From contig JAVBOA010000027.1 in the NCBI GenBank assembly GCA_031551135.1, positions 1 to 64,000 on the forward strand: a DNA stretch of 64,000 nucleotides, read 5' to 3'. The DNA is from JAITVM01 sp031551135. GTDB lineage: Bacteria; Bacillota; Clostridia; Lachnospirales; JAITVM01. Made by a program: the position numbers and the translations under genes. Below, one piece after another: positions 43,290-52,995 of this stretch. Position 1 is the stretch's first letter. Each line of letters begins with the position of its first letter. The notes under the pieces are model-generated. The model did no database searches, was not told the DNA's origin, and saw only the letters and a list, made by a program, of their open reading frames with translations.

Positions 43290-44950
43290 TGGCTAGAAAA
43301 AGCAGAAAATTACCGGAGTCACCAAAATCTGCAAACAAAATTTTTAATACAGCCGTATATTCAAGGATTTCTAATGATACAGAAAGAGCCGGAGATTCTA
43401 TTGAAACTCAAATCACGTTAATAAAAAACTATCTCTCAGAAAGAGAAGATTTCAAGATTTACAGTGTTTATGCTGATTTAGGAATTTCCGGAACAGGTTT
43501 TGAAAGACCTGAATATTTGCGTATGAGCGAAGATATTAAAAATGGCAAAGTTAATTGCGTTATTGTGAAAGACATTTCAAGACTTGGAAGAAATTATATT
43601 TCAATCGGAGAGTTGATTTTTGAGACATTTATTAAATACAATGTGAGATTCATTTCGATTAATGACAACTATGACAGCTTTTCTGAAACAGCAGACAGGC
43701 AGAAGCTTTTACTTTTATTCAAAAACTTAATTAATCACATGTACTCAAAAGACTTAGGCAAAAAAATCAGTTCATCACTATCATTAAAACAGCAAAAAGG
43801 TGAGCCTATAGGTGCAAATCCACCCTATGGCTATATATTTTCAGATACCCGTAAGCTTATTATTGAGCCTGAATCCGCAAAAATTGTGAAGTATATTTTT
43901 GATATGAGGCTGAAAGGATACAGCACTATAAAAATTACCGAACAGCTTAATATTCAAAACATAAATTCGCCGGGCAATCATTATTTCAATATCGGTCTTT
44001 TGAAACATATAAAATACAGCAAAAAAATTATTTGGAATAATTCGTATATCTGTAAACTATTGACGAACGAAATCTACACAGGCGTTTTAATACAAAATAA
44101 ATACAAACGTATTGGCCGTAAATTCATTGAGAAGCCTCAAAATGAATGGATTTATCATAACAATAATCATCCGGCGATTGTCACAAAAAATGAATTTAAT
44201 GATGTTCAAAATTTGATGCGCGAATCACGTAAAAAATTTAAGAAAAAAGGAAATACATTTATCGAAAATATTTTTGCCGGAAAATTGTATTGTGCAAGAT
44301 GCGGAAAAGCTGCGAAGCGCGGACATTCCGGAACAGAGAAATCGGCAAGATACCATTGCCTATCTTGCAATAATGAAATTCGAAAGGAAAATAAGCTTAA
44401 ATCTGTCCCTCAAATAAAACTTTCTGATTTAGAAAATGTAGTTATAGAGTCAATAAACAAACAGATTGAACTTTGCATTGAAAAAGAACATTTATTTGAG
44501 GAAATAACAAAAAATCAGAGTTTACTTAATAAAAATGAACTATTAGTCCAAAGAAAGAATAAACTTGCTCAAAAAGAAAAAACTATGGAAAATATGATTT
44601 CACGGGATTTCATGGATTTTACCGATAATCTTTTGAATGAATATGAATTTGATTTAGCACGTCGGAAATTTGAATCTGACAGGCAAGAAATAGAGAAAGA
44701 AATGAAATCTGTAGACGCTCAATTAGAAAAATTTAGTCAGGAAAATATCCGAAAAAACGAATGGCTGAGTAATTTCAAAAAATTTGAGAACTTCAAAAAA
44801 CTTGATAAATCTTTGATTTCTTTGCTAATAAAAGAAATATCAATGACTCCCCTAAGCAATGAAATAAATATAGAATTTAATTTTCAAGACAGTTTTAATG
44901 AACTCACGGAAATTCTTCATGAGGTCGGAGGTGTTAATGATGCTCTCTGA
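43289..44950 (+). CDS. Large serine recombinase 2, 553 aa
   Basis: The same architecture as its neighbours. The catalytic Ser is residue 28 in Y-S-R-I-S; V-K-D-I-S-R-L-G-R-N follows. The recombinase domain spans about 180-330, the zinc ribbon is C-A-R-C-G then C-L-S-C, and a long coiled coil ends the protein. A short basic extension precedes the catalytic domain. It is translationally coupled on both sides, so all three recombinases are probably made together. Confidence 0.93.
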   Translation: MARKSRKLPESPKSANKIFNTAVYSRISNDTERAGDSIETQITLIKNYLSEREDFKIYSVYADLGISGTGFERPEYLRMSEDIKNGKVNCVIVKDISRLGRNYISIGELIFETFIKYNVRFISINDNYDSFSETADRQKLLLLFKNLINHMYSKDLGKKISSSLSLKQQKGEPIGANPPYGYIFSDTRKLIIEPESAKIVKYIFDMRLKGYSTIKITEQLNIQNINSPGNHYFNIGLLKHIKYSKKIIWNNSYICKLLTNEIYTGVLIQNKYKRIGRKFIEKPQNEWIYHNNNHPAIVTKNEFNDVQNLMRESRKKFKKKGNTFIENIFAGKLYCARCGKAAKRGHSGTEKSARYHCLSCNNEIRKENKLKSVPQIKLSDLENVVIESINKQIELCIEKEHLFEEITKNQSLLNKNELLVQRKNKLAQKEKTMENMISRDFMDFTDNLLNEYEFDLARRKFESDRQEIEKEMKSVDAQLEKFSQENIRKNEWLSNFKKFENFKKLDKSLISLLIKEISMTPLSNEINIEFNFQDSFNELTEILHEVGGVNDAL

Positions 44951-46499
44951 TTATACGATAGCCGTTTATTTAAGGATTTCAAGAGAAGATATTACATTCG
45001 GCGAAAGTAATAGTATAAAAAATCAACGTGAATTAATAAAAAATTATATTGAGTCGCGTACAAGCTTTGAAAAAAGCAAAATAATCGAATATATAGATGA
45101 TGGCTTTACAGGAAGCAATACTGAGCGTCCTGCTTATAGGCAATTAATGAAGGATGTAAATAACAAACTTATTAATTGTATTATAGTTAAAGACCTTTCA
45201 AGAATTGGGCGAAGCCATATTGAAGTGGACGAGCTTTTAGCAAATCTAACCATAATCTGCAATGTAAGATTTATTGCGATTAATGATAATTATGACAATT
45301 TTGAAAATCCAATGACAAATATGGAATTGTCTTTGATGAATTTAATTAATCAGCAGTATATTAAAGATCTCGCCGTAAAATCAATAACAAGCAAATTTGT
45401 GAAAATGAAAAAAGGTGAATATTTAAGTGTATTGGCTATATATGGATATAAAAAATCAGAAACAGAAAAAAATAAACTTGTAATTGATAAAGAAGCAGCA
45501 GAATATGTAAAGACTATTTTTGAACTTGCTTTAGTTGGCAAAGGCACAAGAGAAATTGCAAAAATATTAAATGAACGTGATATTTTAACACCAAGCGATT
45601 ATAAGAAAACGAAAGGAATAAAAGGAAGCTGGAATTCAACAAACTTAGAAAAACATTTTTGGTCAGATTCTCAAATAGGCAGAATCTTAAAAGACGAAAG
45701 ATACACAGGTAAACAAGTTTCTGCTAAACAAAAAGTAAGGTTTTCCGGCAAAAAACTTATGGACAATAAGCCGAAAGAAGAATGGATAATCGTCCATGAT
45801 GCTCATGACGCAATTATCTCGGAAAACGATTTCAATAAAGTACAGGAGCTTATAAATCAGCGAAAGCTGAAAAAAGATGCAGATTACGTAAAAAATGCAC
45901 CACATATTTTTAGGAATAAAATAAAATGCGGTACTTGTGGGTTTGCTATGGTCAGAATAAAAAGGAAAGAAGGATTTTCTTTTGTCTGTAAAACAAAAGA
46001 AAAAACAAAAACTCATGATTGCTTTTCGGGAAAAATCCTCGAAAGCGATTTAGAGGATATCATTATTTTTTCGATTAGGGAATATGTAGACGTTCTTATG
46101 GATTCTGATAATCTAATTATAATGAACGAGAGAAATAATTCTTTGCTAAATCTGCAAAATAAATATGATACTTTGATAAAATCCATAAATTCGCTGGAAA
46201 AATCAATTGTAGACGATTACACGAAATATATTTCAAATAAAATCGACAGGGATAAATATATTTATTCAAAAGAAAATTTAAATGCTAAACTTACAAAAGC
46301 CAAACAAGACACGGAAACTTGCTTAGAGCAGATAAATTCAATAAAAAAAGGCGAAGATAAAATTAACGATAAAATTTTGCTTAATAGAAATTTGGAAATC
46401 TTCAACAAACTGAGTAGAGAAATTTTGGATGCATTTGTTGATAAAATATTTGTTTTTGAGGACAAAAATATTGAAATTGCTTGGAAATTTGAATTTTAG
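44937..46499 (+). CDS. Large serine recombinase 3, 520 aa
   Basis: The resolvase domain has catalytic Ser15 in Y-L-R-I-S and D-L-S-R-I-G-R-S. The zinc ribbon is C-G-T-C-G then C-K-T and C, followed by a coiled coil. GGAGG at 44927-44931 points to ATG 44937 or 44940, inside the 3' end of recombinase 2; a longer frame opening at 44898 has no ribosome-binding site. The element's right junction is expected just after this gene. Confidence 0.92.
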   Translation: MMLSDYTIAVYLRISREDITFGESNSIKNQRELIKNYIESRTSFEKSKIIEYIDDGFTGSNTERPAYRQLMKDVNNKLINCIIVKDLSRIGRSHIEVDELLANLTIICNVRFIAINDNYDNFENPMTNMELSLMNLINQQYIKDLAVKSITSKFVKMKKGEYLSVLAIYGYKKSETEKNKLVIDKEAAEYVKTIFELALVGKGTREIAKILNERDILTPSDYKKTKGIKGSWNSTNLEKHFWSDSQIGRILKDERYTGKQVSAKQKVRFSGKKLMDNKPKEEWIIVHDAHDAIISENDFNKVQELINQRKLKKDADYVKNAPHIFRNKIKCGTCGFAMVRIKRKEGFSFVCKTKEKTKTHDCFSGKILESDLEDIIIFSIREYVDVLMDSDNLIIMNERNNSLLNLQNKYDTLIKSINSLEKSIVDDYTKYISNKIDRDKYIYSKENLNAKLTKAKQDTETCLEQINSIKKGEDKINDKILLNRNLEIFNKLSREILDAFVDKIFVFEDKNIEIAWKFEF

Positions 46500-46617
46500 T
46501 CGAAGAAATGTATGGAAAAATTGTGTAAAGTAAGCGGCGTTTCATCAAATCCGAGAGAAGTCGGTATTTATTGTATGATGTAGGAATAAAAAAATTTTTT
46601 TATAGAGTTAGTTATTG

Positions 46618-46632
46618 CTTGACACATTCGTA
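46618..46632. other. 15-bp direct repeat, left copy (candidate attachment site)
   Basis: CTTGACACATTCGTA recurs at 53825-53839 in the same orientation. This copy lies 119 bp after the last recombinase. The right copy ends a truncated gene. Together they bracket the TetR/OLD/DUF488 segment. Confidence 0.4.
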
Positions 46633-46635
46633 CGT

Positions 46636-46653
46636 ACCGACAGTCGTGTCGGT
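46636..46653. promoter_or_regulatory. Palindrome upstream of tetR, candidate TetR operator
   Basis: ACCGACA (46636-46642) and TGTCGGT (46647-46653) are perfect inverted repeats four bases apart, about 90 bp upstream of the TetR-like gene. The size and symmetry fit a TetR-family operator. Confidence 0.5.
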
Positions 46654-46675
46654 TTTAATAAGAGAATAATATTTT

Positions 46676-46715
46676 AAGCTTTGAATTAGGAAATCCCTAA
46701 ATTCAAGGCTTTTTT
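46676..46715 (+). terminator. Intrinsic terminator in the tetR leader
   Basis: AAGCTTTGAATTAGG pairs imperfectly with CCTAAATTCAAGGCTT and is followed by a run of six T on the plus strand. It lies about 26 bp upstream of the tetR ATG, so it either ends an upstream transcript or attenuates tetR. Confidence 0.6.
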
Positions 46716-46741
46716 CTACATCTAAAAAGGAGAGGATTTTA

Positions 46742-47065
46742 ATGAACAAAAAATCAAATGACAGCAAACAATATATTCTTGAGAAATCAAAAAAAGTTTT
46801 TGTTAGGAAGGGGTTTGCTAATGTAACAATGAAAGATATTGTTGAAGAATGCAATATTAGTCGTGGAGGATTATATCATCATTTTTCTTCAGTCAACGAA
46901 ATATTTGAAGCTATAGTTAAGCATGAAAAAATTATAAACAGCTCAAAAAGTGAAAACAATATGTTGGATAGCTTTTTTGATAATATTAGAACTAAACTGA
47001 CCAATACTGATATTTCTTTACTTAGAGCTAGGATAGAGTATGAGTTATCACATGGAGAATTATAA
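46742..47065 (+). CDS. Truncated TetR-family regulator, 107 aa
   Basis: The N-terminal helix-turn-helix is intact (I-V-E-E-C-N-I-S-R-G-G-L-Y-H-H-F, residues about 33-48). The protein stops at 107 residues, where TetR regulators have about 190, so the ligand-binding domain is incomplete. AAGGAGAGG precedes ATG 46742. The truncation and the following 244 bp without a recognisable gene suggest a recombination junction just upstream of the defence genes. It may still bind DNA without responding to a ligand. Confidence 0.7.
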   Translation: MNKKSNDSKQYILEKSKKVFVRKGFANVTMKDIVEECNISRGGLYHHFSSVNEIFEAIVKHEKIINSSKSENNMLDSFFDNIRTKLTNTDISLLRARIEYELSHGEL

Positions 47066-47309
47066 ATATAAAATTTATAGACTATTTGTTACTAAATCTT
47101 GCATTTTGACTTTTTGGCAATTATAATTATTGAATGATTATAGATTAACAGTTAACGTCGAGATTGTTTTATTAATAGTTGTAAAATAGCAATAAATAAT
47201 GAGAGGCTTGACTATGAATTAAAATTGGCTATGGTATGCTATTTAGCGTTTTATTTTACAAAAGTAGTTGAAAGATATTTGTGATGAATAGAGATATGGA
47301 GGAACATTT

Positions 47310-49532
47310 GTGAGAATATCATCAATATACATACAGAATTTTCGGAAGTTATATAAAAGCCGGATAGAAATGAGCAATGAGACAACCGTATTTGTTGGTG
47401 CGAATAATAGTGGAAAAACCTCAGCTATGGATGCTCTCGGCAAATTTTTGACTGGACGTAACTTTGTCTTTAATGACATAACGATATCCAATCGTGTAGC
47501 GATTAACCAAATTGGTGAACAATGGGCAAATAAAGATTGTGAAGTACCTGAAAATTTAACTGTATGGGAAACAATTATTCCTAAAATGGATATTTGGCTG
47601 GATGGGGTATTGACAGAAGAAATGCATTATGTTGCCAGCATCATTCCAACATTGAAATGGAGAGGAGGGAAGTTGGGGATCCGTCTGGCATTTCAGCCCA
47701 ATGACATATCCAAACTTTTTATAGAATACAGAGAGGCATATTCCGATGCACGTGGCACGGAAAATGCTAGAGCAGGTTCGACGACTATAAAACTATATCC
47801 AAATAATCTATGCGACTTTCTGGAAAGGAAGCTGACTACATACTTCTCAATTAAGTCATATGTTCTTGATCCCAGCAGATCAGAGGAAGATCCACCACAG
47901 TCAACTCCGTTTGAACTGGAATGCTTTACTGATAATCCTCTAAAAGGAATTATCCGAATTGACATGATTGACGCACAGCGAGGCTTCTCGGATCCAGGTT
48001 CTGCTGATGATAGCGAAAAAAACAAAAAGCAATTATCATCCCAAATGCGGAGTTATTATGATAAACATCTGGACCCAGAGAAAGCACCTTCTATTGAGGA
48101 CTTGGAAATCTTAGAGGCTACAGAAGTTGCGCGAAGCGCCTTTGATAGAAATCTTGCAATAAAATTTGAACCAGCGATTCGAGAGTTAGAATCACTAGGT
48201 TACCCAGGTGTATCCGATCCTAAAATAACGATAATGACAAAAGTTAGTACAAGTGAAACGTTAAAGCACGAATCTGCTGTGCAGTATGCCTTGAGTAAAA
48301 CTGATGGTTCATTGAAGCTACCTGAAAAATATAATGGACTTGGATATCAAAACCTAATTTCTATGGTCTTTGACTTGATGCGTTTTAGAGACGATTGGAT
48401 GCGAGAAGGCAAAGCCAAGCAAGCAGGGGGAGTGTCTGACGCGGCAATAGAACCTTTGCATTTAGTTCTGGTTGAAGAGCCAGAGGCACATTTGCATATG
48501 CAAGTGCAACAAGTATTTATAAGAAAGGCATACTCCGTTTTAAGGAATCATAAATTCCTTGAAGAAAATTCTTGTTTCACAACACAACTTGCAATCAGTA
48601 CGCATTCCAGCCACATTGCGCGGGAAACTAATTTTGCACATTTGAGATATTTTAAACGATTGCCTGAATCACCAGAATGTGACATTGCAACAGCCAAGGT
48701 CATTAATCTGTCAGATGTTTTTGGAAAAGATGAGACAGATAAATTTATCACACGTTATTTGCAGACAACGCATTGTGATTTGTTCTTCGCAGATGCCGCA
48801 ATTCTTGTCGAAGGTTCTGCAGAAAGTATGTTGCTACCACATTTTATCCGCAATAAATATCCTGAACTCAGCCAAAGATATATATCCATACTCAGTATTA
48901 ATGGAAGGCATTCACATCGGCTAAACCCCTTGATAGAAAAATTATGTTTGCCAACACTGGTTATTGCCGATTTGGATTCTGCAGAGAAGGGCGGAAACCA
49001 CAAAGCGGCTCTGCCTGTGCGCAACAGTGAGCTTATAAGTGGAAACTACGCTGTTACTGAATGGATGAAGGAAAAGTCTTTGGACAGGCTTTTAGATATC
49101 CTTAAGGAGCAAAAGGAATTTCCGAAATCAACTCCATATGATTATTCTATTCGGATTGCCTATCAAACTCCAGTAACAATTGAGTTTAAAAACGAAAGTT
49201 GTGAAGCATTATCAAGCACGTTTGAGGATTGTCTAATTTATACAAATTTCAAGCTTTTTAGAGACTTTAGAAATGATATTAAAACTGATAATGGAACTAA
49301 TGATGCTGGCAGTACTTTGGTTAAAAATGTTAAAAAAGCAATCAATAACACTACTTTATTTAAAGACCTCCATAAAAAAATATACAATATTTTGGGAAAA
49401 GGAAATTCAACTCAGAAAGCTGAGTTTGCATTAGATATTATCTTTGCTTTTGACCCAAAGGACATTATTGTTCCAACGTATATTGCTGAAGGATTAAAGT
49501 GGCTACAAGATTTGTTGCACTCGGAGGAATAG
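47310..49532 (+). CDS. OLD-family ATPase/TOPRIM nuclease (Gabija/class 2 OLD type), 740 aa
   Basis: The Walker A motif G-A-N-N-S-G-K-T is at residues 30-37, the ABC-like signature is Y-N-G-L-G-Y-Q-N-L, and Walker B is L-V-L-V-E-E-P-E-A-H-L-H. A TOPRIM domain follows (I-L-V-E-G-S-A-E-S and I-A-D-L-D-S-A), so ATP sensing and DNA cleavage are in one chain. Class 2 OLD nucleases are encoded next to UvrD-like helicases, as GajA is with GajB in anti-phage Gabija. This protein is about 160 residues longer than typical GajA. The start is GTG 47310 behind GGAGG. The helicase gene begins three bases after it. Confidence 0.85.
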   Translation: MRISSIYIQNFRKLYKSRIEMSNETTVFVGANNSGKTSAMDALGKFLTGRNFVFNDITISNRVAINQIGEQWANKDCEVPENLTVWETIIPKMDIWLDGVLTEEMHYVASIIPTLKWRGGKLGIRLAFQPNDISKLFIEYREAYSDARGTENARAGSTTIKLYPNNLCDFLERKLTTYFSIKSYVLDPSRSEEDPPQSTPFELECFTDNPLKGIIRIDMIDAQRGFSDPGSADDSEKNKKQLSSQMRSYYDKHLDPEKAPSIEDLEILEATEVARSAFDRNLAIKFEPAIRELESLGYPGVSDPKITIMTKVSTSETLKHESAVQYALSKTDGSLKLPEKYNGLGYQNLISMVFDLMRFRDDWMREGKAKQAGGVSDAAIEPLHLVLVEEPEAHLHMQVQQVFIRKAYSVLRNHKFLEENSCFTTQLAISTHSSHIARETNFAHLRYFKRLPESPECDIATAKVINLSDVFGKDETDKFITRYLQTTHCDLFFADAAILVEGSAESMLLPHFIRNKYPELSQRYISILSINGRHSHRLNPLIEKLCLPTLVIADLDSAEKGGNHKAALPVRNSELISGNYAVTEWMKEKSLDRLLDILKEQKEFPKSTPYDYSIRIAYQTPVTIEFKNESCEALSSTFEDCLIYTNFKLFRDFRNDIKTDNGTNDAGSTLVKNVKKAINNTTLFKDLHKKIYNILGKGNSTQKAEFALDIIFAFDPKDIIVPTYIAEGLKWLQDLLHSEE

Positions 49533-49535
49533 CCA

Positions 49536-51422
49536 ATGATTAATGATAAGAACGAAAAACCTATATTAGCCGATTATCACATAGATGATCATGTTGATGA
49601 CGAAATTCGGCAATGTCTCACAAATGGCACTCGCAAGAGTTTTTTTATGTTAGCTGGTGCTGGATCTGGCAAAACCAGAAGCCTAATCAATGCTTTATCT
49701 TTTCTAGATAAAGAAACGGGTCAGATATTGTCAACAAATGCGAAACAAATTGCGGTAATTACTTATACAAATGCCGCTTGTGACGAGATTTTCAGGAGAC
49801 TTCAATACAAGTCTATATTTGCAGTATCTACCATACACAGTTTTCTATGGGAACTGATAAGAAGCTATCAATCGGACATAAAGAAATGGGTTATTGCATC
49901 GACCAAAAAGGAAATCGCCGAGTTGAATGAAAAACAGACAAAAGGGCGTAGTGGTAATGCCGCCAATAAAAGAGCCGAAGATATAAAACGCAAAACTGAC
50001 CGTCTTGCCAAAATAGAAACCGTAAAGTATTTTTCATATAATCCAAACGGAGAAAATATAGGCTATGATTCGCTGAACCACAGTGAAGTAATTAAAATGG
50101 GGGCTGAGTTCATCGCGTCGGAGGATACAATGCAGGAGATTCTGATTAATAAGTATCCGATATTATTGATTGATGAAAGCCAAGATACAAAAAAGGAACT
50201 TGTAGATGCGTTATTTATTGTGCATAGAAAATACAATCATAGGTTTGTCGTGGGAATGTTTGGCGATACCATGCAAAAAATCTATATGGACGGCAAGGAT
50301 AATTTGTCGGCTTGTATTCCAGATGATTGGGAGCAACCTAAAAAGATCATGAATCACCGTAGTGCTACTCGTATCGTTGAATTAGCAAATGTAATACGAA
50401 GCACAATTGATGGTCAGAAGCAAAAAGCACGTTCAGACGCAGAGAAAGGTACAGTGCGTCTATTTATCGCCGATGCCTTATCCAATAAAGAAAGCGTGGA
50501 GCGACAAATTTCTGAGATTATGGCGAAAGAAGCCGGTGATGATAATTGGCATGACGAATCTGCATATAAAAGCTTGATACTTGAACACCACATGGCGGCC
50601 AGCAGATTTGGTTTTTATAATCTGTACACGCCACTCAATAAGTCAGGAGCTTTTGATACGTCGTTACGTGACGGTTCAATTTCGGAATTATCATTTCTGT
50701 TCAATATAATATCTCCTTTAGTTAAGGCACATCAAGGCAACAATGAATTTGAAGTTTCAAGAATTGTGAGACAGCACTCTCCTCTGTTAGATAAAAAGGC
50801 GTTTGTTGCAAATCCAAATGAGCAGATGACCTTGATTCAAAAAGCCGAAACTGCCGTTGATAACTTGATAGGTCTTTGGGCTGATAAAAACGTTCCTACA
50901 TGTCTAGAAGTGATGAGGTCGGTTCGTGATAGTGGACTCTTCAAACTAAGCGATCATGCAGATTATATCTTAGATCAAGCCTCAGCAGACGAAGATGCTA
51001 AAATTATCGCTTTGAGAGAAGCACTCTCCGTACCCTTTGATGAGTTAGAGAGGTATTATGCTTACGTTACTAACAACACCAGATTTGCAACTCATCAAGG
51101 GATCAAGGGCTTGGAGTTTCCTCGAGTTATGGTTATTATGGACGATACAGAAGCACTTGGTTTTTTGTTTAGCTATGAGAAGCTTTTTGGAGCCAAAGCT
51201 AAAACTGATACAGATATAAAAAATGAGCAAGATGGTAAAGATACGAGCATTATGCGAACATCACGCCTCTTCTATGTTGCTTGTACTCGCGCTCAGGAAA
51301 GTTTGGCGGTCGTCGCATACACCGAAAATATTGATGCTGTTAAAAGTACAGCAATAGCAAACAAGTGGTTCACAGAAGATGAAATATATATCTTGAATCC
51401 TGTATCATATGAAAAAGTCTGA
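49536..51422 (+). CDS. UvrD/PcrA-like SF1 helicase, 628 aa
   Basis: The superfamily 1A motifs are present: L-A-G-A-G-S-G-K-T (Walker A, residues 39-47), I-T-Y-T-N-A-A (Ia), L-L-I-D-E-S-Q-D (II), G-D-T-M-Q-K-I-Y (III), I-K-G-L-E-F (V) and V-A-C-T-R-A-Q (VI). A Lys/Glu-rich insertion lies near residues 120-160. It is the partner of the OLD nuclease in an operon with a three-base gap, and is about 130 residues longer than typical GajB. The pair is probably an anti-phage system, but other OLD-helicase families are possible. Confidence 0.87.
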   Translation: MINDKNEKPILADYHIDDHVDDEIRQCLTNGTRKSFFMLAGAGSGKTRSLINALSFLDKETGQILSTNAKQIAVITYTNAACDEIFRRLQYKSIFAVSTIHSFLWELIRSYQSDIKKWVIASTKKEIAELNEKQTKGRSGNAANKRAEDIKRKTDRLAKIETVKYFSYNPNGENIGYDSLNHSEVIKMGAEFIASEDTMQEILINKYPILLIDESQDTKKELVDALFIVHRKYNHRFVVGMFGDTMQKIYMDGKDNLSACIPDDWEQPKKIMNHRSATRIVELANVIRSTIDGQKQKARSDAEKGTVRLFIADALSNKESVERQISEIMAKEAGDDNWHDESAYKSLILEHHMAASRFGFYNLYTPLNKSGAFDTSLRDGSISELSFLFNIISPLVKAHQGNNEFEVSRIVRQHSPLLDKKAFVANPNEQMTLIQKAETAVDNLIGLWADKNVPTCLEVMRSVRDSGLFKLSDHADYILDQASADEDAKIIALREALSVPFDELERYYAYVTNNTRFATHQGIKGLEFPRVMVIMDDTEALGFLFSYEKLFGAKAKTDTDIKNEQDGKDTSIMRTSRLFYVACTRAQESLAVVAYTENIDAVKSTAIANKWFTEDEIYILNPVSYEKV

Positions 51423-51671
51423 ATGAATACTATTATCTATATTTAGAACGCTTGTGAGTGCTATTGAATTGCCTATTATGTTTATACTGTGGAATTTTTA
51501 GGGGAGAACTAAACTTTTGCTAATCTATATAATGTGCATTATATTTGCGGCAAAATTGGGATAAGCTGTCATTTTCACCTTGAAATTTGTAATAAAAAAT
51601 TTATTTGATATAAATGATGTTGAAAAGAAATCCGACATTTAAAAATAAGAATAAACTTTAAGTTCTTTATA

Positions 51672-51773
51672 TATAGCAATTCCATGTTTGAGTTGCTATT
51701 TTCAAGCCGAAATTGCCATGATCCAAGGCGATTTCGGTGCCGATAAATAGCTTAGTCGAACGGAATTGCTATA
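51672..51773. repeat. 102-bp palindromic structured element
   Basis: TATAGCAATTCC (51672-51683) and GGAATTGCTATA (51762-51773) are perfect 12-bp inverted ends. Inside, CCGAAATTGCC (51707-51717) pairs with GGCGATTTCGG (51727-51737) with one G-U pair. It is unrelated to the 112-bp family. It could be another MITE or a small RNA. The rest of the 480-bp gap 51423-51902 shows no gene. Confidence 0.6.
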
Positions 51774-51902
51774 ATAGTGAGTACCTTGCTTTTCTGATGT
51801 AAGAGGCATTTGGGGAATCATAAGACTTTAGAATCTACATGAAAATAAAATTTTAATATGATATAATAATATTAAAGAGTTACAAATCAAGGAGGTGTTT
51901 TT

Positions 51903-52520
51903 ATGCAAAGTATATATACAATAGGCTATTCAGGTTTCGATATTAACACATTTATCAGTGTTTTAAAAAACTATAATATTAATGTTTTAATTGATGTTAG
52001 AAGTAATCCCAACTCGAAATTTTATGAGCAATTTAATAAAAATAATATTGGAGCTGAATTAAAGGCAAGTGGTATAATTTATCGAAATTATCGAGATGAA
52101 TTTGGCGCAAGACAATTGAATCAAGAGTTTTATAGCGAAGGATATTTAAATTTTCATGTATTTTCGAATTCGAATATATTTAAATCAGGTGTAAAAAAAA
52201 TAATAGATGGTATAAATTCGGGATATTCTTTTGTATTGATGTGTGCAGAAAAAGACCCTGCTAATTGTCACAGGAATATAATGGTGGCACGAAAATTTCA
52301 TGATATGGGTTATGAAGTTAAAAATCTTCTTTTAGATGGTACTTACGAATTGCAAACAGATTTAGAGATGCGATTAGTTGATATGTATTTTCCTGATAGA
52401 AATCAATTGACATTATTTTCAGAGCAATTATCAACTGACGAAATGGTTAATAAATGTTATGAAATACGCAATAGAGAAATAGGTTATCGTAAAAACGATG
52501 ATGATAGAATAAATGCTTGA
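51903..52520 (+). CDS. DUF488-family protein, 205 aa
   Basis: The protein begins with the DUF488 pattern Y-T-I-G-Y-S-G and has L-I-D-V-R-S-N-P, later M-C-A-E-K-D-P-A-N-C-H-R, where the C-H-R motif is the family's signature. DUF488 proteins have a rhodanese/nuclease-like fold of unclear function and often occur in defence or mobile regions. AAGGAGGTG lies just before ATG 51903 and TATAAT at 51862-51867 is a plausible -10 box. A second DUF488 gene and a DuOB gene follow in the same operon. Confidence 0.85.
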   Translation: MQSIYTIGYSGFDINTFISVLKNYNINVLIDVRSNPNSKFYEQFNKNNIGAELKASGIIYRNYRDEFGARQLNQEFYSEGYLNFHVFSNSNIFKSGVKKIIDGINSGYSFVLMCAEKDPANCHRNIMVARKFHDMGYEVKNLLLDGTYELQTDLEMRLVDMYFPDRNQLTLFSEQLSTDEMVNKCYEIRNREIGYRKNDDDRINA

Positions 52521-52540
52521 ATGTGAGGTAATCAGTTTTT

Positions 52541-52984
52541 ATGAAAAATATATATACAATTGGGTTCACACAAAAAAGCGCAGAAGTGTTTTTTGGAATT
52601 CTAAGTAAAAATAATATCAACATTCTTTTAGATATACGCTTAAATAATACTTCGCAGCTTGCGGCATTTTCAAAATTTCCTGACATAGAGTTCTTCTTGA
52701 AAAATATATGTAATATAACTTATAAGCATGATTTACTTTTTGCTCCGACAGAAGGTATATTGGCGGGTTTTAAAAAGAAAACAATAACATGGGAACAATA
52801 TATTGCTGCATTTGCAAATATTATGGATGAAAGAAAAGCAAAAGAACACATAATTAAAAACTATATGTTAGATGAAAATATATGTCTTTTATGTAGCGAA
52901 CATACTCCTAGTCATTGTCATAGGAGTTTGGTTGCTAATATATTTGTTGATATTGATAGAGAAATTGAAGTCATAAATTTGTAG
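52541..52984 (+). CDS. DUF488-family protein, 147 aa
   Basis: A shorter, diverged DUF488 protein. Y-T-I-G-F-T-Q opens it, L-L-D-I-R-L-N-N follows and L-C-S-E-H-T-P-S-H-C-H-R is the signature near the end. It retains the cysteine and C-H-R motif of its neighbour. The gene lies 20 bp after the first DUF488 gene. Two unequal copies suggest a heterodimer, which is inference. Confidence 0.83.
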   Translation: MKNIYTIGFTQKSAEVFFGILSKNNINILLDIRLNNTSQLAAFSKFPDIEFFLKNICNITYKHDLLFAPTEGILAGFKKKTITWEQYIAAFANIMDERKAKEHIIKNYMLDENICLLCSEHTPSHCHRSLVANIFVDIDREIEVINL

Positions 52985-52995
52985 GAGGAAGTAAA

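Noticed and set aside
46619..46659. TTGACA at 46619 as a tetR promoter
   Set aside because: No acceptable -10 box lies 16-18 bp downstream; the hexamer belongs to the 15-bp repeat.
46612..46854. Minus-strand open frame ending Y-E-C-V-K-Q
   Set aside because: It is the antisense of the TetR gene. Only its last codons resemble the pseudogene end, through the shared 15-mer, so it is not a gene.
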